Shown here in pieces: positions 17,622 through 25,399 of a stretch of 64,000 nucleotides of DNA (position 1 is the stretch's first letter; each line of letters starts with the position of its first letter). Source of the stretch: Chryseobacterium gilvum. GTDB taxonomy: Bacteria; Bacteroidota; Bacteroidia; Flavobacteriales; Weeksellaceae. The DNA is taken from assembly GCF_025628965.1 (NCBI RefSeq), contig NZ_JAOTEN010000001.1, forward strand, positions 1,363,072 to 1,427,071. Direction: 5' to 3'. Both the position numbers and the translations under genes were made by a program. Below the pieces are notes generated by a model. That model saw only the letters and a list, made by a program, of their open reading frames with translations, did no database searches and had not been told where the DNA came from.

Positions 17622-18929
17622 ATGGAATTGGAATCTATCTATCAAAAACTGCAGATTCAGGATATGAATCAGATGCAGAAATCTACTTACACCATCACGG
17701 AAAATAATACCGATGTTGTTCTTCTTTCGCCTACGGGATCGGGGAAAACGCTTGCTTTTTTATTTCCTGTGCTCAGAAATTTAAAGAAAGACGCTACAGG
17801 AATTCAGGCTTTAATTTTGGTTCCGGCCAGAGAACTGGCTCTGCAGATTGAGCAGGTTTTTAAATCGATGGGGACTGATTTTAAGGTTTCCGTATGCTAC
17901 GGCGGCCACGATAAAAAGATTGAAATCAATAATTTAAAAGAATCTCCTGCCGTTTTAATCGGAACTCCGGGCAGAATTGCCTATCACCTGAGAAACAATA
18001 ATCTTGACGTGAAAACCATCAGAAACCTGGTGCTGGATGAATTTGATAAAGCACTGGAATTTGGTTTCCATGACGATATGGAATACATTATTGAGAATAT
18101 GTACAATCTCTATCAGAGAATCCTGACTTCTGCTACAGCCATGGACGAAATCCCTAAGTTTACAGGATTGAAAAATGAGAAAATCATCGACTTTCTAAAG
18201 TTGGGCGAAAACAAACCCGATATTCAGCTACGAAAAGTAATGACCACATCCGAGGAAAAGCTGGATACTTTATTTCATCTGATCTGCAAGATTGGCAATA
18301 AAAGGACTTTGATTTTCTGTAATCACCGGGAAACCGTTGACCGTATCGCAGATTTGCTGCTTGATAAAGGCATCGACAGGGAAACCTTCCACGGCGGAAT
18401 GGAACAGGATGAGAGAGAACGTGCTCTGCTGAAATTCAGAAATGATACGGCGAGAGTTTTGATCACCACAGATTTGGCGGCGCGTGGTTTGGATGTTCCG
18501 GAAGTGGAGTCGATTGTTCATTATCAGTTACCGACAACAGAAGACGCCTTTATCCACCGAAACGGGCGAACTGCGAGAATGAATGCGAAAGGTTTTGCCT
18601 ATTTGGTGATGACGGAAGATGAAAAATTTCCTTTCATTAAAAAAGATACCGCTGAAGAATCTGTAAAAGAATTCAGTAAGGTTCCTGCAAATTCACCTTT
18701 CCAGACGGTTTACATCAGTGCCGGAAAAAAAGATAAAGTCAATAAAGTAGATATCGTAGGTTATTTGCTGAAAAAGGGGGAATTACAGAAAGAAGATGTA
18801 GGCCTCATCGAAGTGAAAGATACCACTTCTTATGTGGCGGTTTCCCGAAGTAAAGTAAAAGAACTGCTAAAAAAGCTGAGCACGGAAAAGCTGAAAGGCA
18901 AGAAAGTAAAAATGGAGGTTGCTTATTAA
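17622..18929 (+). CDS. DbpA-like DEAD-box RNA helicase (motif II DEFD)
   Basis: 435 residues with two RecA domains and a small C-terminal DbpA-type RNA-binding domain (about 360-435: VDIVGYLLKKGELQ...VAVSRSKVKELL). Motifs in order: Walker A SPTGSGKT (36-43), PARELA, TPGR, motif II DEFD (D139-D142) in place of DEAD, SAT, TDLAARGLD and HRNGRTAR. All catalytic residues except the third position of motif II are normal, so ATPase activity is expected. DbpA proteins act on 23S rRNA helix 92 during 50S assembly. The start may be internal (ATG at codon 15 or 18), because the -7 box almost touches the first ATG. Confidence 0.9.
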   Translation: MELESIYQKLQIQDMNQMQKSTYTITENNTDVVLLSPTGSGKTLAFLFPVLRNLKKDATGIQALILVPARELALQIEQVFKSMGTDFKVSVCYGGHDKKIEINNLKESPAVLIGTPGRIAYHLRNNNLDVKTIRNLVLDEFDKALEFGFHDDMEYIIENMYNLYQRILTSATAMDEIPKFTGLKNEKIIDFLKLGENKPDIQLRKVMTTSEEKLDTLFHLICKIGNKRTLIFCNHRETVDRIADLLLDKGIDRETFHGGMEQDERERALLKFRNDTARVLITTDLAARGLDVPEVESIVHYQLPTTEDAFIHRNGRTARMNAKGFAYLVMTEDEKFPFIKKDTAEESVKEFSKVPANSPFQTVYISAGKKDKVNKVDIVGYLLKKGELQKEDVGLIEVKDTTSYVAVSRSKVKELLKKLSTEKLKGKKVKMEVAY

Positions 18930-18930
18930 A

Positions 18931-19034
18931 TTTAACCATTAAGATATTTTAGATTTTAAGTTTCGTTAAGATTATCCTATTTTATAGGAAGCTTCTTACT
19001 ATTCTTAATAACTTACAACATCTTAATGGTTAAA
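18931..19034. repeat. Long inverted repeat between convergent genes (bidirectional terminator or palindromic element)
   Basis: The outer arms are TTTAACCATTAAGAT (18931-18945) and its exact complement at 19020-19034. Inside is a second hairpin TCCTAT-TTT-ATAGGA. It fills the whole space between the helicase (+) and SMP-30 (-) stop codons and could fold into a branched terminator serving both genes, or be a small palindromic repeat element. Confidence 0.75.
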
Positions 19035-19036
19035 AT

Positions 19037-19930
19037 CTATTTAATTCCTCTCGTTTTTGTTGGCAAAGTATACACCGATTTTGAAGCGGTAATAAATAAA
19101 ATATTGTTTTTTTCTCCGCCAAAAGTGATATTTCCCGTCCATTTTTCAGGAATTTTGATGTGATGGATTTTTTCGCCTTTACGGTTAAAAACGATTACGC
19201 CATCGCCTGTAAGATACAGATTCCCTTGTTTATCCAGCGTCATCCCGTCTGAACCCATTTCGCAAAAGAGTTTCTTTGCAGAAAGTTTTCCTTCCCCTAA
19301 AATATCGTAGACATACGTTTTTCCGGCATCAATATCAGAAACATACAGTTTTTTCAGCTGGGTGCTTCCGATAATTCCGTTGGGTTGCGTAAAAGTTTCG
19401 AGTTTTGAAATTTTGCCGTTTTTATTTCTGTAATACAGATTTTTCTCTGGGATTTCAACTTTAAAATTTTCCCAATAGTCTCTTTTGTAGAGCGGATCGG
19501 TAAAATAAATACCTCCATCGGCGTCCAGCCAGAGATCATTCGGTCCGTTTAATCTTTTCCCTTCAAACCCGTTCGATAACACTTCTACAGATTTATCTTT
19601 AGAAATTTTCCAGATTTCGCCTTCATTATCAGAACACGTAATTAAATGATCGTTTTGATCGAAATACGTTCCGTTCGCGCGGCCCGTTTTATCTAAAAAC
19701 ATGGATATCTTATCGGCTTTCCAATCCCAAAAATAAATTTTATCATTCGGCTGGTCTGTAAAGTACACATTGCCAGAAAGATCAGCTGCGGGTCCTTCTG
19801 TAAAACTAAACTGATCTGAAATTAATTTAGGTTCTGTATTTTCATAAAACATACGGTAATCATTTGCTGGTTTGCAGCTTACTACTGCCAAAACCAAACC
19901 AATAAGACCTATATTGCGCCAATTTTTCAT
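19037..19930 (-). CDS. SMP-30/gluconolactonase-like lipoprotein
   Basis: 297 residues of the six-bladed SMP-30 / lactonase propeller family. The N-terminus (MKNWRNIGLIGLVLAVVSCKP) is a lipoprotein signal with the acylated Cys at position 19. Metal-site elements are visible: FTEGPAADLSGNVYFTD (Glu ligand), RLNGPNDLWLDADGGIYFTDPL (Asn ligand) and LYVSDIDAGKTYVYD (Asp ligand). The enzyme likely opens sugar lactones at the cell surface or in the periplasm; the substrate is not known. It is divergent from the MerR gene at 20014. Confidence 0.9.
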   Translation of the reverse strand: MKNWRNIGLIGLVLAVVSCKPANDYRMFYENTEPKLISDQFSFTEGPAADLSGNVYFTDQPNDKIYFWDWKADKISMFLDKTGRANGTYFDQNDHLITCSDNEGEIWKISKDKSVEVLSNGFEGKRLNGPNDLWLDADGGIYFTDPLYKRDYWENFKVEIPEKNLYYRNKNGKISKLETFTQPNGIIGSTQLKKLYVSDIDAGKTYVYDILGEGKLSAKKLFCEMGSDGMTLDKQGNLYLTGDGVIVFNRKGEKIHHIKIPEKWTGNITFGGEKNNILFITASKSVYTLPTKTRGIK

Positions 19931-19960
19931 TCTCTACGATTTACGGTGTACAATTTACAA

Positions 19961-19993
19961 TTTGCGAAGTAGTTTAAAAAATATTTATCTTTG
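19961..19993 (+). promoter_or_regulatory. Promoter of the MerR-family gene
   Basis: TTTG (19961-19964), 21 bases, then TATCTTTG (19986-19993), 20 bases before the ATG at 20014. A good match to the Bacteroidota -33/-7 pattern. Confidence 0.65.
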
Positions 19994-20013
19994 AATTTTC
20001 AGGATCTGTAACA

Positions 20014-20358
20014 ATGAAGACAAATTTACCCGACAAACTGTATTATTCGATAGGAGAAGTTGCCAGAGCATTCGATGTAAACGCTTCACTGATACGATAT
20101 TGGGAGCAGGAATTCCCGATCATCAAACCTAAAAAAAACAAGAAAGGCAACCGCTATTTCACTCCTGAAGACATCAAAAACCTGAAAATCATCTATCATC
20201 TGGTGAAAGAAAAAGGCTATACACTTGACGGAGCCCGAATTGCGTTGACAACCAATTCCAAAATTTCTGAAACCATTTCTCTCATTGATCGTTTAGAATT
20301 TGTGAAAGCAGAACTGCTGAAACTGAAAGATTCTTTGGTGGAAAAGGATATTGAATAG
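20014..20358 (+). CDS. MerR-family transcriptional regulator
   Basis: 114 residues. The N-terminal winged helix-turn-helix is clear: YYSIGEVARAFDVNASLIRYWEQEFPII (helix-turn-helix and wing) followed by KNKKGNRYFTPEDIKNLKIIYHLVKEKGYTLDGARI. The C-terminal part is a short coiled coil (RLEFVKAELLKLKDSL) with no cysteine or drug-binding domain, so the ligand, if any, is not metal. Such short MerR proteins are common in Bacteroidota, often as core genes of unknown regulon. It sits between SMP-30 and the XRE gene with its own promoter. Confidence 0.9.
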   Translation: MKTNLPDKLYYSIGEVARAFDVNASLIRYWEQEFPIIKPKKNKKGNRYFTPEDIKNLKIIYHLVKEKGYTLDGARIALTTNSKISETISLIDRLEFVKAELLKLKDSLVEKDIE

Positions 20359-20378
20359 TATAATTCTATTTTATTATT

Positions 20379-20618
20379 TTAACTTTTCTCAATTGTAAAA
20401 TCGAAAAGCTCTTTGATGTTTACTTCCAATGCTTGGGAAATGGCGTAGATAGTACTTAAAGTCGTATTAATTTCCCCTCTTTCAATTCTGCCAATCTGCG
20501 AAATCGGAATATCTGAGGAATTTGCTAATTCCTCTTGAGACATTTTTTTCTCAATTCTCAACTTTTTCAGTTGATCACCGAAAATTCTTATTAAATCAGC
20601 ATTTCTAACATTGTTCAC
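20379..20618 (-). CDS. XRE/Cro-type helix-turn-helix regulator (GTG start preferred)
   Basis: The HTH_3 domain reads FGDQLKKLRIEKKMSQEELANSSDIPISQIGRIERGEINTTLSTIYAISQALEVNIKELF, a complete single-domain repressor of about 79 residues. An ATG at 20663 would add 15 residues of hydrophobic character (YAFIILLIISHF) that do not belong to this family, so the GTG at 20618 is the better start. With that start, the perfect inverted repeat at 20653-20668 lies in the intergenic region shared with the divergent lipoprotein gene at 20730 and is a candidate operator. It probably regulates itself and perhaps the lipoprotein genes. Confidence 0.8.
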   Translation of the reverse strand: MNNVRNADLIRIFGDQLKKLRIEKKMSQEELANSSDIPISQIGRIERGEINTTLSTIYAISQALEVNIKELFDFTIEKS

Positions 20619-20652
20619 TTTACAAAAGTGAGAGATGATCAATAAAATAATA

Positions 20653-20668
20653 AACGCATACATGCGTT
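20653..20668. promoter_or_regulatory. Palindrome between divergent XRE and JAMM-lipoprotein genes, candidate operator
   Basis: AACGCAT AC ATGCGTT, a perfect inverted repeat with a two-base centre. It is 17 bases upstream of the plus-strand -7 box at 20685 and upstream of the GTG start of the XRE gene. Confidence 0.45.
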
Positions 20669-20684
20669 ATTTATTTTTTTATTT

Positions 20685-20692
20685 TATATTTG
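20685..20692 (+). promoter_or_regulatory. Bacteroidota -7 box of the JAMM-lipoprotein gene
   Basis: TATATTTG matches TAnnTTTG, 37 bases before the ATG at 20730. Confidence 0.5.
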
Positions 20693-20729
20693 CAGGAAAT
20701 TTATATCTTTAACTTTTTAAACAACACAA

Positions 20730-22253
20730 ATGATCAAAAAATTAATACCCAGGCTTTGCCTGATGTTGGCAGTATTGCTGTCGCTGTATTCCTGCAGGAA
20801 TGATCTTTTTCCTGAAAACAACACCCTGCAAAATCCCAACGCTTCCAGATTCAGGATGGTCAAGCTGAAAGACATCCCGAATGTTGAACAATTCATCCAT
20901 CAGCAATCCGGAAGAGCAGATCTTCAGGTGCCTCTGAGTGAAGCTTCCCTTACCGGGAAAGATCTTACCGTAGGTGTTATAGAGATTTCCACTATTGTAG
21001 AAACAGTGAATGAAGGTGAAACATATTACGTCTTCAAAATAGAGAACCTGAATTCCGGAGACGCGGTGTACAATCTGGAAGTAAAGCAAGCGGACGGAAT
21101 CCCGGTAACAGCGGAAATTATTGAATACGATCCACAGGACGGAACTACCGTAGATTTCCAGCATTTTACGGGAAGCATCAGTTCATACGGTTTAGACGGA
21201 AAAGCAATTTCTACGGTGAATTATAATGACGGTTTAGGAAATTGTTCTCCTGCAACAGGAGTTCCCGGTGGGAACAATACTTCAGAAGGAGGCGGAATTA
21301 ATCCTATTGATCTTCCTCCACCAAACGGAGGATGGTATAACTGGGAAGAAGGCGGAAGTAACAATAATACCGTTCCTTTCAGTAATGTTCCCGGAGACTG
21401 TACCGACATTATCCTGGACAATCACGGCAATACATTAGAATGGTATGACCATTGTAACGATGTGCATTATCCCAATCCCAATGTTCACAAAACAACGACA
21501 ACAGGAAAGATCCCTAACTTGTCGCCGGATTGTAATGTAGAAGGAGCAGGAGTGATTATTACAGATCCGGAAACGCCTTGTGAGAAAACAAAGACAATGC
21601 TTGAAAACCCGGATGCAAATACTAAAATAGAAAGTCTGTACAACAAATCGAAATCAGAAGGTGAGGAAGCTTTCATGACTGCGCCCGATGGAACACCCGG
21701 GCCAATTATACAGGGTGACGAGAACAGTGTCAAACTTGGTAATACGACAGGATACGCATCCTATAGCCATAACCATCCTCCAAAAGGTGTTAAAATACAT
21801 TCTCCTGGAGATATTTACCAGCTTTTCAGGCTAATTGCCAACCAACCTACCGGTACCGCAGTTGATGTATCTTTTGGACAGATGGTGGCTACGGAAGTCT
21901 GTGCCGGCGGATGCCCGGATGGATATCTGTATATTAACTATCTTATAAGATTTAATGGTACCTTAGACGAAGCCAAAGCAGTGAGCGACAGAAACTATAC
22001 CAAAGCACAGCTAGACGCTTTGAAAGATGATTATGAAAAGTTTGAATTAAATCTAAGACCGAAACCCGGATATTCTTCCCAGAACGGAAATTTTATGAGC
22101 TTTAAAGGGCTGGAAGAAGTCTTTTTTAATGCTCTGGATGATATGAATATCGATAAAAGCAAAATGACCCTCCAGAGAATCGACAAAGACGGAACGGTGT
22201 ATAATGTAACACTCGGAGCTGACGGAAAACCTGTAGAAACCCCTTGCCCTTAA
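20730..22253 (+). CDS. Lipoprotein with a JAMM/JAB-type metallopeptidase signature
   Basis: 507 residues. The N-terminus (MIKKLIPRLCLMLAVLLSLYSC) is a lipoprotein signal. The first 170 residues are a beta-rich domain of unknown type, followed by a Gly/Asn/Pro-rich linker (about 171-225). In the C-terminal half, H347-N-H349-P, then seven residues, then S358-P-G-D361 reproduces the JAMM zinc motif HxHP-x7-SxxD exactly. A candidate catalytic Glu lies in the SEGEEAF segment about 35 residues upstream. JAMM proteins hydrolyse isopeptide or peptide bonds; an exported member here would act in the envelope. It is followed 15 bases later by a DUF6705 lipoprotein, probably one operon. The function is inferred from the motif only. 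Confidence 0.7.
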   Translation: MIKKLIPRLCLMLAVLLSLYSCRNDLFPENNTLQNPNASRFRMVKLKDIPNVEQFIHQQSGRADLQVPLSEASLTGKDLTVGVIEISTIVETVNEGETYYVFKIENLNSGDAVYNLEVKQADGIPVTAEIIEYDPQDGTTVDFQHFTGSISSYGLDGKAISTVNYNDGLGNCSPATGVPGGNNTSEGGGINPIDLPPPNGGWYNWEEGGSNNNTVPFSNVPGDCTDIILDNHGNTLEWYDHCNDVHYPNPNVHKTTTTGKIPNLSPDCNVEGAGVIITDPETPCEKTKTMLENPDANTKIESLYNKSKSEGEEAFMTAPDGTPGPIIQGDENSVKLGNTTGYASYSHNHPPKGVKIHSPGDIYQLFRLIANQPTGTAVDVSFGQMVATEVCAGGCPDGYLYINYLIRFNGTLDEAKAVSDRNYTKAQLDALKDDYEKFELNLRPKPGYSSQNGNFMSFKGLEEVFFNALDDMNIDKSKMTLQRIDKDGTVYNVTLGADGKPVETPCP

Positions 22254-22268
22254 TTTAAAAAAACAGTT

Positions 22269-22850
22269 ATGAAAAAAATACTATCATTATTAACTTTTGC
22301 CCTGAGCTTAACAGCATGCAAAGCACAGCAGGTTTACCCGTTGAATACTTTTTTCAAAGGTGCTCCAAATTATGCATATATGAAGGATCTGGATAACCGT
22401 TTAGCGCCTTATATCGGTACGTTTAAAGCCACTTATCAGGGAAACAAAATTACCCTATATATTACTAAAGAAGATCATTTACTAATAAATACTTCTGGAA
22501 TAAGAAAATACTATCAGGATGTACTTCATGTAAAGTATACCATAAAAAAGATAGCCACAGGAGCCATTCTTCAGGATAACCAGATTCCTGATCCTAATGA
22601 TCCTGTATTAAATAAAATTACAAGTGTAGTAACCAATGAAAATGACAATCACAGTATTTCCCTGTATTATGAAGGCACCCATTGTGGAGTTGGCTGGGGA
22701 AGAATCACCTTGAAGAAGATCAACAGTACCCAGATTACCTGGTCGTATTATCCTAACGGTTCGCTTCTCTCCGAAGACACCTGTCCCGGTAACCCCGATA
22801 CGAAAGTTTACCTTCCGGATACGGAAAACCTTGTTTTTACCAAACAATAA
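22269..22850 (+). CDS. DUF6705-family lipoprotein
   Basis: 193 residues. The signal MKKILSLLTFALSLTACKAQQ has the lipobox Cys at 17. The mature part (NYAYMKDLDNRLAPYIGTFKATYQGNKITLYI, later GTHCGVGWGRITLKKIN and ENLVFTKQ end) matches the DUF6705 type seen in Chryseobacterium genomes; biochemical function is unknown. It follows the JAMM lipoprotein by 15 bases. The last 45 codons and the 3' flank are repeated 1.1 kb downstream in a decayed copy. Its own downstream hairpin has lost one base pair compared with the copy. Confidence 0.75.
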   Translation: MKKILSLLTFALSLTACKAQQVYPLNTFFKGAPNYAYMKDLDNRLAPYIGTFKATYQGNKITLYITKEDHLLINTSGIRKYYQDVLHVKYTIKKIATGAILQDNQIPDPNDPVLNKITSVVTNENDNHSISLYYEGTHCGVGWGRITLKKINSTQITWSYYPNGSLLSEDTCPGNPDTKVYLPDTENLVFTKQ

Positions 22851-22854
22851 CATT

Positions 22855-22878
22855 AAAGCCTCTTCGGAGACTTTTAGC
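22855..22878 (+). terminator. Decayed terminator after the DUF6705 gene
   Basis: AAAGCCTC TTCG GAGACTTT: the same hairpin as the intact one at 23983-24005, but with one mismatch (A opposite C) and a shortened T run. It may therefore allow read-through into the gene at 22888. Confidence 0.55.
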
Positions 22879-22887
22879 TAAAACATA

Positions 22888-23823
22888 ATGATGAAGAAAA
22901 TATTTATACTTACTTTGTTTTGTTTCTCGTTTTATTTATTACAGGGTCAAAAAATAAAAATCGAAGGATTTGTTAAACAGCCTCCCAACGCGCGTCTAAG
23001 CGCTTCAATCGTTATCAATGACACAATTAATAAACTTGCAAAATTAGATTCTAATAATTATGCAAGAAGGAATAAAATATATGACGAAAAAAAATTAGTA
23101 GCCACTAGTAATGATAATGGTTATTTTACAATAACTGCAAGAAAAAGTGATTCAATATTTTTTAGATTTGATAGACTCTATTATTCTGAAAAATACTCTG
23201 TTTCAGATTTACTACAATGTAAAGAGATTATTCTAGAACCGCAACCCATACCCTGCCTATCTAGGACAATATGTAATCAAAAAAAACCATCCAAAATATA
23301 TGCATTTGTTGGGAAAAAAATAGATGTATCTGTGGATACTACTTTGTATTGTGATGAGATTATGGATATTAAATATAGAGCTGTTTATAAAATTGACCAA
23401 CAACTCATAGGGCACTATAATAAACCCATAATGATTTTTGATGCTTATGATCATAGCTCTAAGTATGAGTATGATTTTAACAATTATGTTGATATATTAG
23501 TTTTTGTAGGAGAATTTTGTGGTGATTTAATTAAAGATGATTTTTTTCCAGTATATAAAACTACAGATGGAAGATGGGCGACTCCTGTTGATGCTTATAT
23601 GGAAAACCATTATAAGAATACTGAAATAAAACCAATTCCTATATCTTTTGACAAATCATTGACTTATGATTATCCTACAGACTTATCTGAACAGCAGTTA
23701 GAATGGAGATTTCCTAAAGAATATTATAAAACAAAAAACGGAAAAGCATACCCCATAAAAGGAAGATATGCAGAAGATCTTGTAAAACTCTGGAATGAGC
23801 GCAAATCGAAATATAAAGAATGA
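22888..23823 (+). CDS. Exported protein of unknown function inserted between two DUF6705 tails
   Basis: 311 residues with a signal peptide (MMKKIFILTLFCFSFYLLQGQ). Early residues (KIKIEGFVKQPPNARLSASIVIND...GYFTITARKSDSIFFRF) suggest a carboxypeptidase-regulatory-like beta-sandwich. The rest is Tyr/Asp/Lys-rich with a CKEI...CLSRTICNQ cysteine pair region. I recognise no enzyme motif. Visibly more AT-rich codon use than the two genes before it (for example runs of AAA, TTT and AAT) hints at a different origin. Its stop codon overlaps the ATG of the decayed DUF6705 copy (ATGA). Confidence 0.7.
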   Translation: MMKKIFILTLFCFSFYLLQGQKIKIEGFVKQPPNARLSASIVINDTINKLAKLDSNNYARRNKIYDEKKLVATSNDNGYFTITARKSDSIFFRFDRLYYSEKYSVSDLLQCKEIILEPQPIPCLSRTICNQKKPSKIYAFVGKKIDVSVDTTLYCDEIMDIKYRAVYKIDQQLIGHYNKPIMIFDAYDHSSKYEYDFNNYVDILVFVGEFCGDLIKDDFFPVYKTTDGRWATPVDAYMENHYKNTEIKPIPISFDKSLTYDYPTDLSEQQLEWRFPKEYYKTKNGKAYPIKGRYAEDLVKLWNERKSKYKE

Positions 23824-23978
23824 AGAAAATAATACTAAATGTAAAAATCAACAGCACCCAGATTACCTGGTCGTATTATCCTAACGGTTCGCTTCTCTCC
23901 GAAAATACCTGTCCCGGTAACCCCGATACAAAGGTTTATCTTCCGGATACGGAAAACCTTGTTTTTACCAAACAATAA
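23820..23978 (+). pseudogene. Internally deleted second copy of the DUF6705 gene
   Basis: A 52-codon frame beginning MKKIILNV and jumping straight to KINSTQITWSYYPNG...LVFTKQ, which is the C-terminal tail of the intact DUF6705 protein at 22269. The nucleotide match to the end of that gene starts at about 23843 and continues through the stop codon into the terminator, with only a few substitutions. The short start still looks like the first codons of a lipoprotein signal, so this appears to be a paralogue that lost its middle. It is unlikely to be functional. Confidence 0.8.
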
Positions 23979-23982
23979 TATA

Positions 23983-24005
23983 AAGCCTCTTCGGAGGCTT
24001 TTTTA
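23983..24005 (+). terminator. Rho-independent terminator after the DUF6705 remnant
   Basis: AAGCCTC - TTCG tetraloop - GAGGCTT followed by TTTTTA. It is the intact version of the decayed hairpin at 22855. Confidence 0.9.
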
Positions 24006-24090
24006 TCACATCCAAATTAGCATAAATTATCCAGCTTAATTTTTACCATAAATCATTTTTATAATTAAATTTTATTTTTAATTTTACAAA

Positions 24091-25395
24091 ATGATGAAAA
24101 AAAATTATTATCAAAAGCTGGCTTTTTTAGGTTTGCTGCTGCTCTCTCTTTTCGGGTTTAAAAAATATTCTGATCATAAAGAGGATGCTTTTCCGGAAGT
24201 AACCTTCATATCAGAAAGCCTTCCGAAAGAAATTCTTTCAGAATTTGATCCCAATGAACTTGATCAGAACCAATGGCAGAAACTGGGTTTCTCCGAAAAG
24301 CAGGTTGCGACTATTCTTAACTATAAAAAAGTAGTAGGCGGGAAATTTCTCTCAAAAGAACAGTTTAAAAAATGTTATGCTGTTTCTCCTGAAAAATTTA
24401 TGCAGCTTCAGCAGTTTATTCTTTTACCCGAAACCAATAAAGAGGCAAAATCCGGCAATTTCAATTCTAAAAATTTTGAGAAAAAAACAGTACACGTTTC
24501 AAATAAATTCAATCCGGATCTTCTTTCACAAAACGATTGGCAGCAAATGGGCTTCAGCGAAAAGCAGGCTGCAGCCATTTTAAAATATAAAAGTTTTCTC
24601 GGCGGAACTTTCGTCAGCAAAGAGAAGTTTAAAGAATGTTTCATCATCAATGATGAAAATTACCAAAAACTGGAGCCATATCTACAATTACCTTCAAAAA
24701 CTCCGGCTGATTTTAACAGCTATACAGCCAAATACAGCAAAAAGAAAACCCAGATCTCGCCTTTCGATCCTAATACTTTAGATCTGGAAGGCTGGAAAGC
24801 ATTAGGATTTTCTGAGAAGCAAGCGAGTGTTATTATTAATTATCGTGACAGAAACCTGAAAGGCAGTTTTAAAACTCTCGAAGATGTAAAAAATTGCTTT
24901 GTGATTTCAGCAGAAAAGTTTGAAGAATTGAAACCTTACATCAGACTAACCGCGGCCACAATGACGAAAAGTTCTGATGATAAAAAACCGGAAATGAAAC
25001 AGGAAAAAACCGATTTCTCTAAAACAGATCTGAATTCTATTACCTTTAAACAGCTATTGGAATTTGGTCTGGATGAGAAAAGTGCAGGTTCGATGATTGG
25101 GTTCCGAAAAAAATTGGGCGGCTTTATGACTAAAAACCAAATTTTAGACACGTATAATATTGATAAAGAACTGATGCAGAAATTGTTGGATATTGCTCCG
25201 CTGGATAATTCCAAAGTTCAGAAATACACTTTGGTAGATGCGCCTGAAGAATGGTTGAAAAATCATCCTTATTTCAAATATTCTGCTGATAAAATTATTT
25301 TTTACCGACTGAGCAATCCGGACGACAAAAAAATATGGAAACTCTTAAAAACAAAACCTGAATACGAAGCGAGAATGAGATTGTATTTGAAATAG
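24091..25395 (+). CDS. Helix-hairpin-helix repeat (ComEA-like) protein, membrane-anchored or exported
   Basis: 434 residues with an N-terminal hydrophobic segment (about 9-22, LAFLGLLLLSLFGF). Four to five ComEA-like units follow, each of the form FDPN-x-L-xxxxW-x-x-LGFSEKQ-x-x-x-IL-x-YK...GG-F-x-x-KE-x-F-x-x-C, starting near residues 50, 140, 225 and 310, with a degenerate last unit. In ComEA, one or two such units bind DNA non-specifically during uptake. Here the repeats are extended, and each keeps a Cys at its end. Related flavobacterial proteins are annotated simply as helix-hairpin-helix proteins. A role in DNA uptake is possible but not shown; no other competence gene is nearby. Confidence 0.82.
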   Translation: MMKKNYYQKLAFLGLLLLSLFGFKKYSDHKEDAFPEVTFISESLPKEILSEFDPNELDQNQWQKLGFSEKQVATILNYKKVVGGKFLSKEQFKKCYAVSPEKFMQLQQFILLPETNKEAKSGNFNSKNFEKKTVHVSNKFNPDLLSQNDWQQMGFSEKQAAAILKYKSFLGGTFVSKEKFKECFIINDENYQKLEPYLQLPSKTPADFNSYTAKYSKKKTQISPFDPNTLDLEGWKALGFSEKQASVIINYRDRNLKGSFKTLEDVKNCFVISAEKFEELKPYIRLTAATMTKSSDDKKPEMKQEKTDFSKTDLNSITFKQLLEFGLDEKSAGSMIGFRKKLGGFMTKNQILDTYNIDKELMQKLLDIAPLDNSKVQKYTLVDAPEEWLKNHPYFKYSADKIIFYRLSNPDDKKIWKLLKTKPEYEARMRLYLK

Positions 25396-25399
25396 TACT

